From Torreya grandis (lineage: Eukaryota > Streptophyta > Pinopsida > Cupressales > Taxaceae), in the NCBI GenBank assembly GCA_037957365.1, contig JARHVA010000458.1:5113001-5177000 (forward strand): DNA of 64,000 nucleotides. Reading direction: 5' to 3'. Position 1 is the stretch's first letter. The number at the start of each line of letters is the position of its first letter. This document shows, piece after piece, positions 1-13,079 of this stretch. The position numbers and the translations under genes are program-made. The notes beneath the pieces were generated by a model, which had not been told where the DNA came from, ran no database searches, and saw nothing but the letters and a program-made list of their open reading frames with translations.

Positions 1-1335
1 TATATTCCCCATGGTTTGTAGACATGGAAAATTACTTGGAAACATGAAATTTTCCTCATTTATTCACCTCTAAAGAAAGAAAACATTCGTTTAGATCTAG
101 TTCTCATTTCAAATGGTTTAAAGGCACGTAGTTCAAAACTGGACCTAATCATATACTTTGTAGATGTATAAGAGAAGATGAAGTATATGACATCATCAAA
201 ACATGCCATAGTGAACTAGGAAGAGGACATTATTTAGTAAAAAGGACCATTCATAAGATCCTTGGTGCAAGTTACTACTGGCCATCTCTTTACAAGATTG
301 TTAAAAGGTTTGTATGGAAATGTGATCTTTGCAAAAAGGATGGGTCAGCCTAATCTATCCTTTGAAATACCTCTTCATCCTCATATAAGTTTAGAACCAT
401 TTGAAAAATGGGGTTTTAACTTTATTGGAGTAATCAATCCACCATCTCAAGGAAAGTAATGTTTATTAGTATGCACTAATTATGTTATTAATTAGGTTCA
501 AGTGCAGGCACTTACCTTTTTGAGGGAAGAAATGGTTGCTTATTTCCTATACCATAAGAACATAATGAGATTTGGAGCTCCTAGATCTATTATTTTAGAC
601 TAAGGACCCCAATTCATGTCCAACATGATCAAAGATTTTATAGAGTTGTACCAAATCAATCATAGGAAATCATCACCATATCATCCCCAAGCTAATGGGC
701 AAGTGAAAGTCATCAACCAAGAGCTATAAAACATCCTAACCAAAATAGTGAATAGTAGAAGAAAAGACTAGGCAGAAAAAGTACCTGAAGCATTTTGGGC
801 ATATAATACAACATGAAAGACAAATACAAGATTCTCTCCATATAAACTTGTGTATGTAAATAAACCTTTTTTACTAATAAAATTTGAATTGTAGACATTG
901 AAGACAACAACTGATATGGGAATTAATCTTGATGAAGCACATAAAGAAAAAATAATGCAACTAAATGGGTTGGATGAATTGAAAATGGATGTACTCACTC
1001 AAACTAACATGATCCAGAAGTAGATAAAGTAATAGCATAATAGTCACATCAAAAAAATATAGTTTTAAGAGGGAGATTAGGCACTTCTATTTGATTCTAA
1101 ATTCCAAAATTTTAAGGGTAAGTTAAAAACAAGATGGTTAGGACCATAACTAATCAAAACCATTTTTAGTAATGGCTCTGTCTAGTTAAAACTAATTAAT
1201 GATGACTAAAGGAGACTTTTGGTCAATGGTCATAGGCTTAAGGTGTATAGAAGATCTCTCAGAAAAGAAGAGTTTATTGAATAGAACCAGGACCAATTTG
1301 ACCTTGTGGAAGAACTTGGTTCTTCCACTAAGGCC
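1..1335 (+). pseudogene. Ty3/gypsy integrase remnant (element O)
   Basis: This is the C-terminal part of a Ty3/gypsy polyprotein, the enzyme that would insert retrotransposon cDNA into the genome. Visible in order are an H-H-C-C zinc finger (around 200-345, with GHYLVKRTIHKIL, YYWPSLYK and CDLC), the catalytic core (WGFNFIGVI near 410, a GAPRSIILD block near 575, SPYHPQANGQ near 680) and a C-terminal fold (GKLKTRWLGP near 1115, VNGHRLKVYRRSL near 1220). The reading frame shifts near 345 and has many stops. Most stops stand where the family has Gln or Trp. The third catalytic residue, Glu, is Lys (AAA, 706-708). RNase H and RT would lie left of the window edge. I infer that it belongs to the same element as the ORF at 17700-20400. 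Confidence 0.88.
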
Positions 1336-1858
1336 AAATGATCTTCATAACAAACATCCAATATATGAAGAGTGCTGAAAACCAACAAATGGTGGTTCTC
1401 ATTCCATCAAAATTTAAAAATAAGAAAAATATATAAAATATAAAATATACTAAAAGGTGAAAACTAGTAAATGACACTTTTTAGAAGAAAAATTATCATC
1501 AACTAATCTATCTTCTCAAACTTGTTTATCACTGTAAGACACATAACAAACTCCAAGAGATAGGAATGGATTCATACAAAAAGGTATAGTTGCATTTATT
1601 TTTCCAAAGGATTAAGCATTTTCTATTTCATGTAATATATGTGTAATCATTAGTCAATAATCATTTTTTCAAATGGACAAGTTTTAGTTATGTCATGTGG
1701 ATATGATGAAGTCAATAACATCATCATCACATTCAATGATTTGATGTGATGACATTTTCAAAATACCTTTTCAAATAGATTTGATGAGATGACATTTTAA
1801 TAGATGTTTTATAAAAAAATATTTGATGTGATGCATAATTAATTATGAATATTGTCTC
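1336..1858. other. Decayed DNA between integrase O and element A
   Basis: No coding signal is visible. The stretch is AT-rich and includes an imprecise repetition of an ATTTGATGTGATGACATTTT-type phrase near 1735-1835. It is probably the 3' continuation of element O up to the insertion point of element A. Confidence 0.5.
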
Positions 1859-2550
1859 TATAGACATCTAAAATTTAGAGCAATTATTACCAACCTCTAA
1901 AAATCTAGCCTAAGAATCCGTAAAGGTCTCAAATTTGGCCTATTAATCAAATAAATAAGACAAATGCACATTGAATTAAGTCAAATATTGCAACAAATTT
2001 CTAAATTCCTAAAAGGGATTAATTAACTTGCAAATATTAATCAAGTCTTAATTGAATTCATCCATAAGCAAATAAATCAATTATCAAAAAGGAAAATTCA
2101 ATAAATATCATAAAGATCATCTTAGAAGATAATCAAAACTTTTTGTGAGTTGTCCAAATGAAAAATATCTCAAAGCACACCTATTCATGCTAATCATGAG
2201 ATTTTATACACCTTTCAACCCTATTGGGGTAACTAAGCCAACCAAGGTTAAGGTTACAATTGATCTAAGCCATCAAGCATGAACATGGTGCTAATAGGAG
2301 ATAGAGATAGTGATGAAGACCTTTTGAGCACAATCAAAGCAAGCCAATGAACACATCATTTGTAGCATTCAAAAAATTAAGGAAGGTATGTTTTCTTGCA
2401 TTTTAGTTGAAATTTTCCATTTGTTGTTTGTTCACTAAGCTCTCCCCATAATCTAGGCCTAGAGATGTTAGATTGTTTAGTGTGTTTATTTCATTATTTT
2501 TGTAACTAACACCATACTAACCTCCTATCTTGAGTCAAATTATTGGATCA
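1859..2550 (+). repeat. 5' LTR of element A
   Basis: It aligns along its whole length with 16610-17421. Shared landmarks include the TATAGACATCTAAAAT start, a CCTAAAAGGGATTAATTAACTT phrase, the GGCCTAGAGATGTTA phrase and the TTGGATCA end. It is about 120 bp shorter than the 3' copy. The missing part corresponds to about 16990-17116 and includes the only good TATA box, so this LTR has probably lost its promoter. Confidence 0.85.
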
Positions 2551-2554
2551 TATA

Positions 2555-2574
2555 TGGAATTCTTGGTGGGATAC
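2555..2574 (+). promoter_or_regulatory. Primer-binding-site-like region of element A
   Basis: TGGAATTCTTGGTGGGATAC lies four bases after the 5' LTR. It lines up with the TGGCATGCCCGGTGGGACC segment at the same place in element B, which is where the tRNA primer would anneal. The copy is too degraded to name the tRNA. Confidence 0.5.
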
Positions 2575-5445
2575 AACACATCCCACATAGCAAAGAGATC
2601 ATTATGCAACTTTTAAATCTTCATTTGGATGCTTGAAGCTCTCTAAAATTGATTTTCTCATCTGGTTTTGGTCAGATTTAATTTTTGTTAAATTCTCCAA
2701 TTTATATAGTGACCACTAATGATCAAGGAAAAATAATCGATGGTTAGAACCTAATCATCAATGATTTTGCCTAACTACCACTGAATCTGTGTAATCATCG
2801 ATGGTCGAGTTATAAGGGAAAAATATACCTAAAGCTTGCATTTTAATTCTTTTTAAATCTCATTCATGGATTTTTAAGTTTAAAGATCACCTAAATATCA
2901 TTTGTATACTTAACCTTATAAGTTTTATTGTTCCTTACACTAACCAAGTCTAATCTAATGCATTTTCTCATGTATGGTTTTACCTTTAGGTCCACAGGTC
3001 TTCACCGATTGTCTTTACCAACTGGAGGTGATTCTACTTAACCACCGATGTTTATATCTTAACCATGGTGATGGTTTCCTTGAAAACATTGATGGTTGTT
3101 TATGACCATCGATGAACATTGTGTCAAATTAAATCCAAAACTTGAGAGCTCAAAAATAAACATCATTTCCTAACAATTAAAAGTGCTTCAAAGCAAGGGG
3201 TTACTCTATTTCTTTTTTAGGGTCAAGGCAAACATTGAACATAAAATCGCATGATTAAATGGTTTCTAACATTTAAATTTTTTGTTTAAAATTAATTATG
3301 TTAAATTCAAACATTTGGACTTAAGTTCTTAAAATGAACATGGTTATATTTTTGCCTAGTTTGTGTTTATACAATTTCTTTTAAATTTGTCAGTATGCCA
3401 AGGGGCCATGAACCTAACTAAAAAATTTCAATTGGTGCATAATAATGAACCTAATAAAACTTTAACATATTGTCAATCTTTTTCACATCATCTTTTGGGT
3501 ATTTAAAAAGAACCTAGTTCATTTTTTTTATGCCTTAGATAATTTTTCAAGTTTTCACAAGTTTCAATCAATGCCAAGGGGGGAAACTTCATAACACATT
3601 TCGTTTTGGTGACTTAAAATTAACTTAAAATAATTTATTTTCATTATTTTTAACATGTTCATTTTCATGCAAATTATTTGTTGATTGTTTATTTCATAAA
3701 AAGGATAACACGTGTATGCTTGTCCCTCATCCCCTATAGGGAACTCATGGGATCAAAAGTGCTTTTCTGTTGCATTTTAGTGCCTAGTCCAAGGCATATA
3801 AATAAATTTTCATAAGATCTCCAAAATATCACATAATATTGGGTGATCTAAAAGCAACCTTAAAGTCTTTCTACTTGTATTTTATTTTCATGTATTTTGG
3901 CTTGTGAAGCAGGTGCCATTGCCTCTCACAAGTTCTCTAGGGAAGCATTAACCTAGGGCTTCATCTCTCAATAGTGTTTTAACCCATCTCCATGGGGGGT
4001 ATATAAATTAGGATCACCCCATTGGAATGATGGTTTGAGCAGTTAAACCATCTCCATTAATGGCAGGTTAAGCCTAAGATGTATGATCTATATGGACATC
4101 ACACTACATTGAGAAAGTAATAGATGTAGTGGTTGTGAAAAGGACAAAAAAAATTCACAACAAGCCAATTTATGTGGACTCAATTGATGTTATTATTCTC
4201 TTATGTGCATAATTGAAAGTGTGTACACATGGGATCAATCTAGACGGTAAAAAACTTGTAGCTTTTAGTCAACCCCACTTTACCATACCTTGATAGGATT
4301 TAGGACAATATACTTAGTTGTATTTTGTCATTTTATTTCTTGGTGTGTTAGAACTAATTTTTTTTGTTTAAACCATGTAATGAATGATTCTTGTGACCAA
4401 AATCACTCTATTATTTGAGGAGGTGTTATGACATGCGTTTGACACCTTGATTTAACCTAGAAAACTTTTATGTCAAAATATTGTGAGTAGCACTTGATTG
4501 AGATGGGTAAGATTACGCTACCCAAATAATTTCAAGTCTTTTCCTTTTAAGTCTTTTAAACATAAACAGCATCACATATTATTGGATTTCTAATGTCATT
4601 ACGCTAGCCAAATTGTTTCAAAATACTTATCTTATCTTGTGTCTCAATTATCATTGTTGTAACCAATCATTTGAGCCTTATTGGATCTTTGTTTAACAGA
4701 GTAACATTGTAAAAATTCACTTATCTTATTGGTCATTAGAATCTTAGTTTACTTTATTTATGTTTTTGATTGACTTTTTAAAGTTAGGATTCAAACATTG
4801 ATTGATTTTGTTTAGGCCTAGACATGTAGGGGCTGATACACATATCTTTCTCTTTTGGGTTTTTTAACTTAGGTTAATTCATTATTCAAATTTGGAAACT
4901 TTATTGTTTGTGTATTTGCTTGGTAGAATCATTCCATCTTAAAAGTACCTTTTGTTTAGTGTTTTTAACCAATTAGATCATGTTTATGTCTAGAATCAAT
5001 TGCCTAGTCTTTTCCAAGCTATTTCAAGTTTGTTAGATTAATCATTATCATCATCCTTTGTTTCAAGCCTAAATTTTGACACCTATTGGACAAAAGTCCT
5101 ACCACAACCTATTTTAGCCTAGATTTTGACTCCATGTTTTGAAAAAAGACCTAACAACATTTCTCTTTCATAATTTAGACCTATTTGGAACACGTTTGGA
5201 CATTAGAGTTGACATCTTTTTTTTAGGTCATTTTGCTTGACCTTGTTTGTGTAAAACATTTAACATTAGACATTTGAAATTATAATATTTTTACCAAATA
5301 TTTGCATCAATATTTTTAGAGATATAGATCCACCCTTGACCAAGCTAGATCACACTTAAACCCTGTGTCTTTTCAAACATAGCTTTCCAAATTTTGCATA
5401 ACTTTAATCCATCTTGTTGTGAAACATTTATCATTGGATTTTACC
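2575..5445 (+). other. Long leader of element A with CG-centred palindromes
   Basis: No coding region is recognisable in about 2.9 kb. From 2730 to 3120 there are about seven imperfect copies of a palindrome close to ACCATCGATGGT, for example near 2733, 2793, 3041, 3061, 3085 and 3104. The rest is AT-rich. The length is large for a leader, so another old insertion may be hidden here. Confidence 0.5.
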
Positions 5446-8400
5446 ATGGCTCATTACACACGTAGTGAAACCACATACAATATAGAATATGGAAATGTTA
5501 GCATGCAAGAAGAGTTTTCTCAAGACCCTTATGGAGATGAGGTTGTTTGGGAGATGGATTCCTATCTACCATACAACATTAAAATAGAGGAGCATAGTCA
5601 AGATCCTTTAGCCAATTATTTGGTTAACATGCTTCCTTACATGGAGTAAGATCAAGAATATACAACCCAATATTTGGATAGTATACCCATGGTTGAAAAA
5701 AATGTCTAATAACAACCTTATTATGAAATAATGCCATCGAACTATCAGGTAGGGCATGATAATTTGCCAAATCTATCAAGAGGACCTTATAACATGTCTT
5801 ATCAAAATAATGATAATGCCTCTTCTAGTGATCATAATGTCATAGTACCAATACTATATCAAGATCCATGTATGATTGTCATGAAAAGAGACCTTATAGA
5901 GGACCACTTAATTTAAATGAAAATAACATATCAGACACATCAAGACCTAGTATACAACTTTAATCAAATGACCATGTCAAACAAGCCTCTTATTGATTTA
6001 ACTCTTTCAACAAGAGTTTTAATGGAATTGATTGGTCAAGAAAATGAAGATTTAGACTAATTTACATAAAACACTTTGGTTGAAAACATGTTCAATACTC
6101 AAACTATCAAAGAAGTGTCTTCTACTTCTATGCATAATAGTGATCAAAATGGAGTGGACAATACACAAGTAGAATCTAATCTAAACCAAAGTAGTGTTAA
6201 TGCACAAACACATAGCCAACAATAAAATGTGTCTTTAAATAACACCATTATTAGTTTATAGACTCAATGAGTATGAGTTTTTACTTCCCAATCTTAACCA
6301 AATACCTCTAATCCTAAACCAATTGTTGCTTATAGCACCCAACAACAAGGATTAAGTATCCAACCAATGCCTAGTGCCATGCCATAACAAAATGTGATGA
6401 ATCTTAATCCTCCCCAATAGATGATGAGTAATATTCCAAAAAAATAGGCACACTCCAATTGAACCATACAGTAGAGGCATAACATCTTGCCACTTCAATA
6501 GGGGCAGCTAATGTTCTACCTTGTTAGGTAGTAGTAGACATACCTCTTTCATCATAGATTAACATGTTGATTCAAAACCAAATGATGTATAACCAATAAT
6601 GTGTAAATATTAGTTAGTGATAGATGTCAAATATCCAATATGCATCCACTTAAAAATAGGGATTTGTGCAATAAATAAGTTCTAATGTTCCTAAATACCT
6701 ATTAGGTAGCAATTGCCTTTCATTTAAAACATGCCACAAGTTTAGAGATAGGTTCTTGGCTCACAATTATCTCTTAATTAGCCAGGTATGACTAGTCAGT
6801 AGCATGTCCCTATTCAACCTCAACAAGAACATTATGGTCATATACCACCATCCCAACCTCAATGTTCCTAACATTAGACTTACATACATAATCCCAACTA
6901 GAATATTGCACAACTACAAGTACAATTTCAATAATTGCACCTAAATTCATGTATGCGTATTCGTGGTTCATTTCTTAGCAAATCTAACCTATCCTAACAA
7001 ATGCCTCCATCATACCTTGATCAAAGTAATCCACTTGTGACTGCTCAACCATTACCTCAGGTCAATATTCCCACAAGTTTCCTCGAACAAGAGTTATAAC
7101 AAATGAAGGATAAAATCAATGCCATCCAAGCTGGGAAACAAGTAAATAAGTTCAAATTCGATGATGTATGTTTTTACCCTTTCAAGATGGAGTACCTATA
7201 GCTACCATTTCCTCCAGGGTATGAGCCACCAAAATTTGACAAATACAAGGGGAAAGGTGACCCCAAAACACATATGATATAATTATTTGTTACATGCCAA
7301 CCAGTGGCATATAGTGACATATACTTATTATTATTGTTTCCAAGAAGTATAGCAAGACAAGCTTTGGAATGGTTCCTGAAACTACCAAAGAATCTATTTT
7401 CTAATTTTGATGATATTTCTGACAAATTCATGCAACACTTCTCTTAAAATATTGAGCATGAGATTTCATTAGTAGACTTGACAAAAGCAAAAAAAAACAA
7501 GGTGAAATCTTCACAAGCTATATATAGTGATGGAGAGCCCTTACAAGCTAATTTACCCATAGTCTACAAGATAAATAACTAGCCACTATGTTTACCAAAA
7601 TTTACATAATGAGATATCTTACTATCTAGAGTTGTAATGTGCACGTACATTCAAAGAAATCATTAACAAAGGTTTAGTGATCAAATGAGCCACTATTAAC
7701 AAAAGGATCATTAAACTAACCTTGTCAAATTAGAATAACCAAACCCAAAGTGGCCAAAACCAACATCCACTCCAAGCACAAGCATCACAATTGGTATAGG
7801 CCAATAATAATGATAGACCCAAATAATTCAATCACAACAAGAATGTTTTAGGAAATAGAGTGACATAGTCACATGTTTAAATAGTGCAATCACCATCCGC
7901 TCTACCTATGCCACCTTTCTAGCTTACTCCTAATCAACAACCTTTTTAGTAACTACAACATGCATAAAAAGCATAACATCCTAGACCAATGCAGTAAATG
8001 CAACAAATGTAACAACTAATGTCTTTTCAATACCCTCCTCCTCTAAGGAGAAACATTCCTACTCATCATGCTTTTACTGACCTTGGAGATCCCATTGAAT
8101 TAGTATTTTATAAGCTTACAATAGATCATTTGATTAGATGGCCTATTTTAAAAGAATAATTTTGTGAGGGTGTTAACATGCCAGACTGGTACAGTCTAAA
8201 ATAATTCTATGACTTTCATAGGGTCAATGGCCACAATTTATAAAATTGTGTGCACATTAGACACATAATTCAAAATATATTAGAAAATGGAGAGATCATA
8301 TTATATTATGGAGCTTCCACCTCCAATCAGATCCTTGGAGTTTATCAAAATCCTTTTCCCCAACATAACAATCAACAATAACAACAATAATAACAATGGC

Positions 8401-8470
8401 CAGTGCTTCATCAACAACAACAATATCAATAACTAATGATGAACCAATAGACTCAATAAAACTAACAATG
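5446..8470 (+). pseudogene. gag of element A (degenerate)
   Basis: Gag forms the virus-like particle. The start is taken as the ATG in ACCATGG at 5446, a good plant context; the readable run begins MAHYTRSETTYNIEYGNVSM. An acidic, Asn/Gln-rich N-terminal part runs to about 7080. The retrotransposon gag core lies at about 7140-7470 (PPKFDKYKGKGDPKTHM, then ARQALEWFLKLP). A Gln-rich stretch occupies 8360-8440. Just before it, near 8200-8310, is the degraded zinc-knuckle-like segment HRVNGHN followed by a Cys and an Ile/Glu-rich helix, typical of Tat gag ends. Many stops and frame changes interrupt it. Confidence 0.75.
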
Positions 8471-9079
8471 CCAAAATAATGGATAGAACCAAGGTTAGAA
8501 TGATAACAACCAATAGACCTACTATGTAGTTACACATGACTATAACTCAATTATAGGCCATATTGTAGGAGGTCACATTAAAACCATTTCAATTAATCCA
8601 AGACCAAGTATCAATAAGATAAGAACATTGCTAATTATCCCAAATCAACTAAAACATTCTAGTAATCCTTCCTTGACCTGAGATTGCATGCAGACTAACC
8701 AACAAGTAGGGATTTCCATGTTAGGACCTTATACTGATAACTCATCATTTTCCCATGATCATGCTCAAGTGCATCAATAACTAAGACTTATCTGATCTAG
8801 TCCCAGTCCACCATCATTTAATAGAAATAATGAAACTATACCTAATCTCGAGTGTGTAATCATAACTTAAAGGTTAAAGATTACCATACCAGGCCCACAA
8901 CCATCTTCCACTTCACCATCATCCAACCAACCATGTTGCCTTGAAACAAACCATTTACCACTATCCAAGTAAAGACATTTGACATTATGGAACAATTGTA
9001 AAATATACTAGCACTAATCTCCATTTTATATTTGTTGCATATGTCTACAATCCATAAAAATATCTTGATAGAATTCCTT

Positions 9080-9650
9080 GGTTAATCCACTATTGTAAAT
9101 GACATATCCCCTGACAAATTTCAAGCTTTAATTGGATACCTAGCTCTAGCTCAACAATTAACATTCAACCAAAGTGATGTGTCATCCCTTGGCCCACTAT
9201 ATAGTAATCCATTATACATTGGATTTTACATAAAGAGACACAAAGTGAAATGTGTCCTCATAGATAATAGATCATGTCTGAACATAGTGTATCTAAAGCT
9301 TATCAAGATTCTCAAGTACACCTCAATAGATCTCCAAGCAAAAATAATCACCATCAAATACTATGACAATGAAGAGTGAGAATCGCAAGGCACCATTAGC
9401 TTGCTAGTTATCATTGGGCCCTTGACCCATGATAGACTTTTCCATGTGCTAGATATCAATTTATCATAGAATATGATTTTGGGTAGACTTTAGTTACATG
9501 AGATTCATGTGGTCTTATCAATGCTACACTAGTGTATCAAGTTCTCCCATTCAGGGATGGAGGTTAATATTCCAAGTGATTTGCATCCATATGAGCATTG
9601 AAAACATCTAGAGGCTAAGTTTAAAAGCTATAATTACCATTTTGGCATGA
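9080..9650 (+). pseudogene. Aspartic protease of element A
   Basis: This is the retroviral-type protease that matures Gag-Pol. The readable piece at 9179-9379 contains KCVLIDNRSCLNIVYLKL. It corresponds to the active-site loop, but the expected D-S/T-G is D-N-R-S, so the site is broken. Further on, NMILGRL near 9470 matches the second conserved loop (hydrophobic-LGR), and VNIPSDLHPYEH follows. It lies between gag and RT as expected. Confidence 0.68.
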
Positions 9651-11085
9651 ATCCACTCACCAATCAGGATAAAATAAAAGCTATACTTATTAATTTACTA
9701 GAGGATAACTACATTGACCCTGATACCTTTGACTCACTTTTGCATATGCCACCTCCTAAAATGTCTAATCACTATACCATCTCGGCTAATGGCCTAGGAG
9801 AATACTTGATCCATGATTCCTTTCATATTATAAAACTTTCATAGAACCCAAAGACCTTTGGAAGACTAAAATACAAACCACTCATGCAATGGAAAAGAAA
9901 GGGGAAAGGCCATCTGCATAGTCAAGCACCCATCACATTCATACTAGCCTTTGACCAAGGAAAGGACCCTCTATATGGTGATGAATTATGGTTATATAAT
10001 GATGAATTGGTTGATTATTACAAGAACTCCAAGTATTCCATTCCTAATCAGATCATGGAGAACCAAGACTATGAAAGAGGAGGCCTCAGGCCAAATCAAC
10101 AAGGAGAATTTGAGCCAATTTATATGACTACATATAAAGGAACATATGGGATTGGATTAAAATGACCTAAGAGTGACCCCACGTATCTTATTCAAGTTCC
10201 ATCACCAATGACTAGTGATGATGATATTGATAGTGATACAGAGTCTGATCATAGCTAATTCAATGACTTAGCCCAAACCAACCCAATGCCATTTATACCC
10301 TTCAACCAATCATTTATCATAATCCACTACCATTTTGTTATCCCCAACTGATATACTAGGGCTAATAAGATCTAACATGTTAATTGATGAGTTTTAGAAT
10401 GATGAAGCTTTCTATGATTTTCAAGACCTTAGGGATAATGTTCTATTGGGAGATCACAAATAATGATTCTCAATCAAGTTGAATCTTGAAGCCTATTTTA
10501 GAGAGCGGGTGAACACCCTTAGCTAAAATCAATTAAATAAAACATTGAGGTCCTAAAGTGAAAACCTCTTTAAGGCACTTTCTAACTAGGGAAAAATTAA
10601 AGATAAAGGCCAGTCTTATGGTGAAAACCTATTTTAGGCACCACTAGATGGGGGTGTTCAACCTTCTTCAAATTTAGACCAAGAGCCCACCAATGCTGAA
10701 CTTGTCTACAGGACTGAGTTTAGCCTTGAAGAGGAATAATATTTTGATCAAATCATTCAAGATACCAATGCCAATGAAATTGCATATGAATATGACTTTA
10801 ATCTTAAAAAATAATAAACATTTGATCGCATCATTCAAGAGTTTCCAACAACATTTGTTACATGGCCATCCTTCCCCTTAGGGGATTATAATTCATCATG
10901 TTTAGGAGAACTTGAACCACAAGTCCTAATAGAGGACTCTGACATAGCTAAATAATTCAAATCTTTGCCCATTATTCTTGAAGATGGTTCAACCCTTCTA
11001 ATGGAAGATACAACAAAAGTAAGCATAGGGTCTCTATATGACCTAAAGTGGATTAAATTAGGTGCATCCTTCCTTAAGGAGGAGC
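9651..11085 (+). pseudogene. Protease-RT linker of element A
   Basis: This stretch between protease and RT keeps several readable pieces (9647-9844, 9884-10165) that are Asp/Glu/Tyr-rich with no recognised domain. Stops are frequent. Near 10980 the reading becomes typical of the segment ahead of RT. I see no separate gene here. A long linker in the same place exists in element B (40400-41360). Confidence 0.5.
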
Positions 11086-12500
11086 ATTAATTCTTTACAT
11101 TCCTATTGAGGGAATTTATTGATATATTTGCATGGGCCTATTTGGACATGCCTAGTTTGGACCTTGCCTTGGTTGTTCACCAACTTGTGGTACATCCTAA
11201 TGCCAAAATAGTGAAGCAAAAAATTATGCAAAATACATCCTCATATTACTGTATTAGTAAAGAAAGAGATGGAGAATCTCTTAGAAGTGAAATGTATTAG
11301 GCCAATCAATTATTCTAAATCGATCTCCAATGTTGTACTTATGAGAAGAAAGCCAAAAGGAATTATAATCTATACTAATTTTAGGGACATTAATAAATCT
11401 TACGCTAAGGATAACTTTCCATTGCCAAACATTGACATGATTGTCAACTCCACTGTAGGTTATGAAATGCTTTCACTAATAGATGGTTTTTTAGGGTATA
11501 ATTAGATTAGAATCAAACTAGAATACCAACACAAAATAATGTTCACCACTCTGTGGGGAATATTCTATTATCATATTATGCCATTTGTCTTAAGAATGTA
11601 GGTGCCACCTATCAAAGAGCCATGATAGTCATATTTCATAATATGATGCATGACATTATTGAAGAGTATGTCGACAACATACTAGGCAAATAAAAGACTA
11701 GGGTTGATCATCCAACAACATTGAGGAGGATATTTAAGGGACTACATGAATACAAACTTAGACTCAACCCCAATAAATGTGTTTTCTGAGTTACTTCAAG
11801 AAAATTTCTTGGATTCATTGTGTCTCATTGAGGTATAGAAGTTGATCCTACCAAAGTACAAGCCATAATAGAGATGGCACCACCAACCAGTTTGAAGTAG
11901 CTACATAGTTTGTAGGGTAAGATCCAGTGTATTCGATGCTTCATATCTCAATTAGCTGACAAGTGACACCCATTTACACACCTAATAAATAAGGGTGTAA
12001 CATTTATTTAGGATGATGATTATCATAAATATTTTCAATAGATAAAGGACTATCCTATGAATCCACCAGTTTTATTACCTCTTACACCAAAGAAACCATT
12101 CCTTTTGTATCTATCAACAATAGATAAAGACTTGGGGGCACTTATAACTCAATATTATGGTAGTGTAAATGAGAGTGTAGTATACTATCTAAGTTGTATA
12201 TTGGTCATGTATGAGCATAAATATATGCCCATAAAAAAATCCTATTTAGCCATAGCCTTTATATCTTAGAAACTACACCATTACATGTTGAACTGTAAGA
12301 CCATGGTCATTTCAAAAGTAGATCTACTCAAGTATGTACTATCTAAAAAAAAATTACAAGGTCATATGGCCAAATGGATCATACTTCTCAATGAGTTTGA
12401 GATAGAATATGTGAACCCAAAATCCATCAAGGGGCAACTTCTTATTGATGAACTCATTAAATCACTACTTACAGACACAAAACCACTCACATTCTAATTT
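11086..12500 (+). pseudogene. Reverse transcriptase and RNase H of element A
   Basis: It would copy element RNA into DNA. The RT opens with REFIDIFAWAYLDMP (about 11109). The fingers/palm read TNFRDINKSYAKDNFPLPNI (11376-11436) and LSLIDGFLGYN (11470). The catalytic box near 11667 is Y-V-D-N instead of Y-V-D-D (AAC at 11676-11678). NPNKCVF, KFLGFIVS and the connection segment follow to about 11960. The RT-linked RNase H begins with FLLYLSTIDKDLGALI (12094) and runs to KWIILLNEFEIEYVNPKSIK (about 12380). Several frames and stops break the gene. Confidence 0.87.
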
Positions 12501-12534
12501 CCTAATGAATCCATTATGACCTTCATTAACACAC

Positions 12535-12950
12535 CTCTTAAGGAGTAGCATTAGAAGCTATATTTTGATGGTTCATTCACATCACATGGATCAGGGGCAA
12601 GCCTTTTTTTTATAACACCAATAGGGGATGTAATCCCTAAGTCAATCAAAATTAGCTTTCTTTGTATTAATAACTTCATTAAATATGAAGCACTCATGGT
12701 AAGGCTTCGACAATCATCAAAATAGAATAGAAGTCATGTAAAGTTTTATGGTGATTCAAAACTAATCATCAATTAGGTTATAAACTACTTCCAGACTAAA
12801 GATGACAAGTTGGTTACCTACAAGGCTATGGTCGACACTCTCAAATATAAAATTGTCAAAATCCAATTTGAACATATACCAAGGATAAGTAATAGAATAA
12901 TAGATGTAATGGATACCATTGGGTCAGTCATTTAACATCCATACAAAACC
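12535..12950 (+). pseudogene. Second (archaeal-type) RNase H of element A
   Basis: KLYFDGSFTSHGSGASLFF near 12558 is the start of a second RNase H fold, with its first catalytic Asp. KYEALMVRLRQSSK near 12680 carries the conserved Glu, and FYGDSKLIIN near 12750 the next Asp. This extra RNase H between the RT-linked one and integrase is the diagnostic feature of Tat-lineage gypsy elements. Stops are present. Confidence 0.82.
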
Positions 12951-13079
12951 AAAGAGTATTAGCTTCTTGTTGAGAATATATTAGTACCAACTCATGAACC
13001 ATCAACTATCATAATGATTTGTGATATTGTTAGTCCCATATCTACTTGGTATTCTAACCTATATGCCTAATTACATGAC

